From Eubacteriales bacterium (lineage in GTDB: Bacteria > Bacillota > Clostridia > Peptostreptococcales > Anaerovoracaceae): a stretch of DNA of 26,287 nt. The notes beneath the pieces were generated by a model, which did not search any database, was not told where the DNA came from, and worked only from the letters and a program-made list of their open reading frames with translations. This document shows positions 23,165 through 26,287 of this stretch, in pieces (the stretch's first letter is position 1; the number at the start of each line of letters is the position of its first letter). The stretch lies in assembly GCA_028692535.1 (NCBI GenBank), contig JAQUXD010000010.1, positions 1 to 26,287 of the forward strand, given 5' to 3'. Made by a program: the position numbers and the translations under genes.

Positions 23165-24007
23165 TTATTTCACCTCCATCTTGTAAAGATTGCAGACATC
23201 CTCGTGGCATTTCTGCTCGAAATCCCGATACATCGTGCCTCTTTGCATCGCTTCGTCAAAATCCACCTTATGGCCGTCGAAATCGGGGCCATCCACGCAG
23301 GCAAACTTTGTTTCCCCGCCTACCGTAAGGCGGCAGCAGCCGCACATGCCTGTTCCGTCGATCATGATGGAGTTCATGCTCACAACGGTCTTTATATCAT
23401 ATTTCTTTGTCAGCAGGCTGACGAATTTCATCATGATGACCGGTCCGATGGCGATCACTTCGTCGTATAACTCGCCTGCGTCCAGCAGTTCCTTCAACGC
23501 GTCGGTCACCAGACCTTTTTCCCCGTAACTTCCGTCGTCTGTGACCATGACCATCCGGTCGCTGACTGCCTTGAATTCATCTTCCAGGATGACCAAATCC
23601 TTTGTTTTGAATCCTACGATGGAGTGTACGACAGTGCCTTGAGCGTGGAGTTTTTTTGCGATAGGGTAGGCGATGGCTGACCCAACACCTCCACCGACCA
23701 CGGCGACTTTCTTAAGACCCTCCACATGAGACGGTACGCCCAAAGGACCTACCAGGTCCTGCAGAGATTCGCCCTCTTGCTTGTGGTTCAGTGCTTCGGT
23801 CGTTGCTCCGACGATTTGGAATATGATCGTAATGGAACCCTTCTGCCGGTCGAAATCGGCGATGGTGAGGGGTATTCTTTCTCCGTTCTCATTTACACGA
23901 AGCATCACAAACTGGCCGGGTTCGCCTTTCGCGGCGATCGGGGGCGCATCGATTTCCATGAGCGTAACCGTTGGGTTCAGATTCACCTTCTTTAGTATTT
24001 TGTACAC
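23165..24007 (-). CDS. nfnA: NfnA-like subunit (FAD/[2Fe-2S] ferredoxin-NADP reductase family)
   Basis: A 280-residue protein of the PyrK/HydG-type ferredoxin reductase group. ERIPLTIAD (43-51) marks the FAD site and VGGGVGSAIAYP (104-115) the NAD(P) site. A cysteine set (C222, C225, C237, with D217 in place of a fourth cysteine) in DGTGMCGCCRLTVGG fits the NfnA [2Fe-2S] centre. GTG at 24007 follows AAGGAGG; the longer open frame upstream crosses the leader dyad and is not used. Together with NfnB it forms the cytosolic bifurcating transhydrogenase. Confidence 0.9.
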   Translation of the reverse strand: MYKILKKVNLNPTVTLMEIDAPPIAAKGEPGQFVMLRVNENGERIPLTIADFDRQKGSITIIFQIVGATTEALNHKQEGESLQDLVGPLGVPSHVEGLKKVAVVGGGVGSAIAYPIAKKLHAQGTVVHSIVGFKTKDLVILEDEFKAVSDRMVMVTDDGSYGEKGLVTDALKELLDAGELYDEVIAIGPVIMMKFVSLLTKKYDIKTVVSMNSIMIDGTGMCGCCRLTVGGETKFACVDGPDFDGHKVDFDEAMQRGTMYRDFEQKCHEDVCNLYKMEVK

Positions 24008-24030
24008 AGTATATCCTCCTTGACGATTTA

Positions 24031-24069
24031 TTCCTGATAGAACGCTATCTAACCTTAGATATTCAGGAA
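24031..24069. promoter_or_regulatory. Nested inverted repeat in the nfnA leader
   Basis: Outer arms TTCCTGA (24031-24037) / TCAGGAA (24063-24069) enclose inner arms TATCTAA (24046-24052) / TTAGATA (24055-24061). With a minus-strand -10 TATAAT at 24079-24074, transcription would begin within the outer arm, so this could be an operator or a 5' hairpin. It does not match the Rex consensus. Confidence 0.45.
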
Positions 24070-24073
24070 ATGA

Positions 24074-24079
24074 ATTATA
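24074..24079 (-). promoter_or_regulatory. Candidate -10 of the nfnAB promoter
   Basis: A consensus TATAAT reads on the minus strand here, preceded by TAGAAT (24087-24082). The -35 positions (TCGCTT or TTCCAA at 17-base spacing) are poor, so an activator or extended contact may be needed. Confidence 0.4.
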
Positions 24080-24131
24080 ATATTCTATCACAGCAGAAGC
24101 GAGATTGGAACCCTTCATTTGAGTAAATAAA

Positions 24132-24149
24132 TGTAAAATATGTAAAATA
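24132..24149. repeat. Tandem repeat of TGTAAAATA upstream of the pilus-type operon
   Basis: TGTAAAATA occurs twice head to tail, followed by CAT, and ends 5 bases before the -35 at 24154. A partial copy (ATATGTAA) follows the -10. The position suits an activator or repressor site; no regulator is known for it here. Confidence 0.5.
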
Positions 24150-24153
24150 CATC

Positions 24154-24182
24154 TTGACAAACGTGAATGGCCTTGTTAAAAT
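24154..24182 (+). promoter_or_regulatory. Promoter of the Tad/Flp-pilus-type operon
   Basis: Consensus -35 TTGACA (24154-24159) and TAAAAT (24177-24182) have 17-base spacing; transcription should start near 24189, ahead of GGAGG (24201-24205) and the ATG at 24211. Confidence 0.87.
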
Positions 24183-24210
24183 ATGTAAGAAAATGGAAAT
24201 GGAGGTAGGG

Positions 24211-24849
24211 ATGAAACGAAGTACCGCGGGAGGCATCCTTTTGATGCTGCTGAGCTTTGGCCTGTTGGTCTTTTGGGAAATGCACGGAAGAGATGCTCTG
24301 CTCTTATCTCCGGTCCTGGCCGCATCCAGGGACATTGCCGCAGGAGAGTCCATCCTGTCTCAAGATCTCGCTACGATTTATGTATTGCCCCAAAACATTG
24401 TCCAGGGCGCGTTGTCTCCCGATGCGGCAGAGCGTTTATCGGGGAGTACCTCGGTGTGCTCGCTGGGTCGGAATCAACAGTTGACCGAGTTGCTGATCAG
24501 AACCGAAGAGGACATTTTTCGCGGTGATCAATCGATTTTTCCCATCTCTTCACAATGGATCGGATCCATGAGCTGTGTGATTCGTCCGGGGGATGCCGTA
24601 CGATTGGTTTCAGCTTCGTCAGAGGAAGATTTAGGCTCACACAGGGTTGCTTATGTTGTGGATCACAACGGAAAAGCGATCAGGGAAGCAATATCCGATA
24701 ACGGAGATATATTGGATCGTTATGGAGATGCCTCGCCCGCAGCCGGTCTTGAGATCGTTTGCACGCCCCAGGAGTATCAAACGATTCGTAAAAACCAGTC
24801 AGAAGCCGGTCCGCGGGATCTGATCGTCTATATTGAGGGGGGCGTATGA
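24211..24849 (+). CDS. SAF-domain protein, CpaB/RcpC-like
   Basis: A 212-residue protein with one N-terminal membrane helix (about 7-22) and an SAF-type segment VLAASRDIAAGESILSQDL (35-53), typical of CpaB/RcpC proteins that stabilise or assemble Flp (Tad) pili outside the membrane. The rest is poorly conserved. I chose ATG 24211 because GGAGG lies 5 bases upstream and the promoter start lies just before it. The TGA overlaps the next ATG, so the genes are coupled. The neighbours (TadZ-like and CpaF-like ATPases) support the assignment. Confidence 0.7.
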   Translation: MKRSTAGGILLMLLSFGLLVFWEMHGRDALLLSPVLAASRDIAAGESILSQDLATIYVLPQNIVQGALSPDAAERLSGSTSVCSLGRNQQLTELLIRTEEDIFRGDQSIFPISSQWIGSMSCVIRPGDAVRLVSASSEEDLGSHRVAYVVDHNGKAIREAISDNGDILDRYGDASPAAGLEIVCTPQEYQTIRKNQSEAGPRDLIVYIEGGV

Positions 24850-25661
24850 GCGGCATTTATACTTTTTTCGGCGTGGATCACAAGTGTGGCACTTCCATGC
24901 TTTGCCAGTCGGTCGCCGAGTTGATCGCCAATGAGATGCCCAACTGGAAAATCCTGGTGATTCATACCGAAGGAGCACCCGGAACGGATTACGCCTCAGG
25001 TACAAGAGAGTCCATGGAGCGAATTCGTCCGGAGCTTGCCGAAGGACTGATCGATGTTCGGGACATCATGGCAAGGGCGCAATGGCATGACAATTTATAC
25101 TTGATCTCCGGCGCTGATCCCTTGGAAGGAGATGGCAAATATCATCCCAATGTATCAGATCATCTCCTTCGAAACTTAAAGGGGTTCTTTGACCTGATTT
25201 TATGCGACAGCGGAAGTCAGATCGATCACGGATTGGCCCTGGGTTCGCTCTTTGCATCTGACGGCATATTGCTGGTGATGATACAGGCAGAAAGCGCTGT
25301 GCGTCGATTTGAGCGTCTCATACCGCTTTATCACAAACTCAACGTAGCAACCTTAGGATGTCTCATCAACCGATATCAGGATAAAAATCCATACACGTTG
25401 AGCTATCTTCGGGAACGGTTGGATCAATTTTCGGGTGATTTTTACACGGTCGGAGAATCATCTCTCGGCCTGTTGGCCGAGGCAGAAGGGAAAGCATTGA
25501 TCCATTACAAGGATAAAGCGTTTGGGAAGGATGTCCGAAGTACCGCCAATCTCATTTTAGAAGACATTGGAGTGGCGCCGATCGGAGAAAGAGTTAAAAA
25601 TTCATGGAACCTTTTGAAATTCAGGAATATATCAAAAATAGAAAGCTGGAAAACGAAATAG
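24846..25661 (+). CDS. TadZ/CpaE-like P-loop protein with altered Walker A
   Basis: A 271-residue protein with the layout of the MinD/ParA-type TadZ/CpaE group, which places Tad pilus machinery. The N-terminal phosphate loop reads GVDHKCGTSM (9-18) instead of KGGxGKT, keeping one lysine but losing the second, so ATP hydrolysis is doubtful. A Walker-B-like stretch FDLILCDSG (114-122) follows. It starts in an ATGA overlap after a G-rich ribosome site (GAGGGGGG). Its stop lies beyond the start of the next gene (58-base overlap). Confidence 0.65.
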   Translation: MSGIYTFFGVDHKCGTSMLCQSVAELIANEMPNWKILVIHTEGAPGTDYASGTRESMERIRPELAEGLIDVRDIMARAQWHDNLYLISGADPLEGDGKYHPNVSDHLLRNLKGFFDLILCDSGSQIDHGLALGSLFASDGILLVMIQAESAVRRFERLIPLYHKLNVATLGCLINRYQDKNPYTLSYLRERLDQFSGDFYTVGESSLGLLAEAEGKALIHYKDKAFGKDVRSTANLILEDIGVAPIGERVKNSWNLLKFRNISKIESWKTK

Positions 25662-26287
25662 ACTCCGAAAAGTCCTGTAATAAACTCGGGTTTCAGGAGT
25701 TGTGCGAGCAGATCAAAAATGCGTTTTTTTCCGAATGGGAAACAGAAGAGAATACAAAGTCTATACTGGACATACAAAAGAAAGCCATTATCGGCTATAA
25801 GAGTGAGACGTCCTATTTCAAGGACAGAATCGATGCGCTGATTCGACGGATGGATGCTTCAGATACGCCTTATCCGGTGTGGTACAAAGATCTGACGGAT
25901 GGTGTTTATCAGGAGAATTGGGGCTTGGCCGGAGTCAGTGAATGGTGCACACCAGTATTTGCGCACAGCAGTTCTGCCAAGATCATCGGTGAGCGGATCT
26001 ATTTCATGGAAGAGGGGGAAATGGTGCTGAAGCCCCAGCAGATCTCCAAAAACAGGAGAGATCAGCTGATACGGGCATTCCTTCTGCTGAATCCCGAGGA
26101 GCGGTTGGATAAAGTCTATCATGAGACATATTTGCTGGACGGAACCCGGGTAACGATCTTTGCGGAGCCCATGGCGAAGAAAGGGCAGGATGCTATCGTA
26201 TTCCGCAGGTATATCGTGCCTATCCTGAGTTTTGAGGAGCAAGCACGACGCAGAACCATTCCCCGGGAGGCAATCCCGTTGTTCCGT
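25604..26287 (+). CDS. CpaF/TadA-like pilus ATPase, N-terminal part (runs off the window)
   Basis: Open to the window end for 228 codons, without a stop. The N-terminal 80 or so residues are charged and helical. The later part YLLDGTRVTIFAEP and IVFRRYIVPILSFEEQ resembles the DGSR-V and R-K/R-F elements of the N-terminal domain of CpaF/T2SS-type secretion ATPases. The Walker A and B motifs would lie beyond 26287, so the ATPase assignment rests on this region and on the upstream SAF and TadZ-like genes. ATG 25604 has only a weak GAGAAAGAG site and lies 58 bases inside the previous gene, which suggests translational coupling. Confidence 0.6.
   Translation, partial: MEPFEIQEYIKNRKLENEIDSEKSCNKLGFQELCEQIKNAFFSEWETEENTKSILDIQKKAIIGYKSETSYFKDRIDALIRRMDASDTPYPVWYKDLTDGVYQENWGLAGVSEWCTPVFAHSSSAKIIGERIYFMEEGEMVLKPQQISKNRRDQLIRAFLLLNPEERLDKVYHETYLLDGTRVTIFAEPMAKKGQDAIVFRRYIVPILSFEEQARRRTIPREAIPLFR

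Overview
The window looks like a chromosomal segment of an anaerobic, probably amino-acid-fermenting Firmicute (Clostridia-like). This rests on strong AGGAGG-type ribosome binding sites, TTG/GTG starts, tRNA genes with encoded CCA, a biotin-dependent sodium-pump decarboxylase, an NfnAB ferredoxin:NADP oxidoreductase pair and a Tad/Flp-pilus-type locus. The exact taxon cannot be read from the sequence. No IS element, CRISPR array, integrase or rRNA was seen.

Layout. (1) 55-4802, plus: a tightly coupled cell-envelope operon with a PIG-L-type deacetylase, a GT2-GtrA fusion glycosyltransferase, a membrane-anchored phosphodiester glycosidase and an unrecognised membrane-anchored protein. (2) 4906-7323, plus: a metal-efflux operon with a shortened RIC/hemerythrin-like protein, a P1B-type ATPase with a CPG motif, and a separate HMA metal-binding protein. 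A compound palindrome precedes it and a shared hairpin terminator follows. (3) 7378-7888, minus: five tRNAs (Met, Asp, His, Gln, Cys) with a promoter at 7922-7950. (4) 7987-9381, minus: a YtcJ-like amidohydrolase, divergent from an operon (9487-12597) of an arginine-deiminase-fold enzyme, purine nucleoside phosphorylase and MTA/SAH-type deaminase. (5) 12664-13110, minus: a barnase-like secreted RNase, divergent from an MtnA-like isomerase plus FAH-family gene (13189-15157); then a convergent M20 peptidase (15167-16336). (6) 16541-21726, plus: carboxyltransferase, OadG, biotin carrier, OadB, a 5S/PycB-type carboxyltransferase and RidA. (7) 21769-24007, minus: NfnB and NfnA. (8) 24211 to the end, plus: SAF/CpaB-like, TadZ/CpaE-like and the start of a CpaF-like ATPase.

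How the genes may work together. The deaminase, 6-oxopurine nucleoside phosphorylase and MtnA-like isomerase, in two neighbouring transcription units, fit a deaminate-first salvage of methylthioadenosine or 5'-deoxyadenosine. The 12S-like and 5S-like carboxyltransferases share one biotin carrier and one OadB/OadG pump, which suggests transcarboxylation or dual-substrate decarboxylation coupled to sodium export. NfnAB would balance ferredoxin, NADH and NADPH in the same anaerobic metabolism.

The items most worth a second look are the hybrid transcarboxylase/sodium pump operon, the shortened RIC-like protein with the unusual P1B ATPase, the deaminase-first salvage set, and several clear dyad elements (4845-4889, 24031-24069, 24132-24149).
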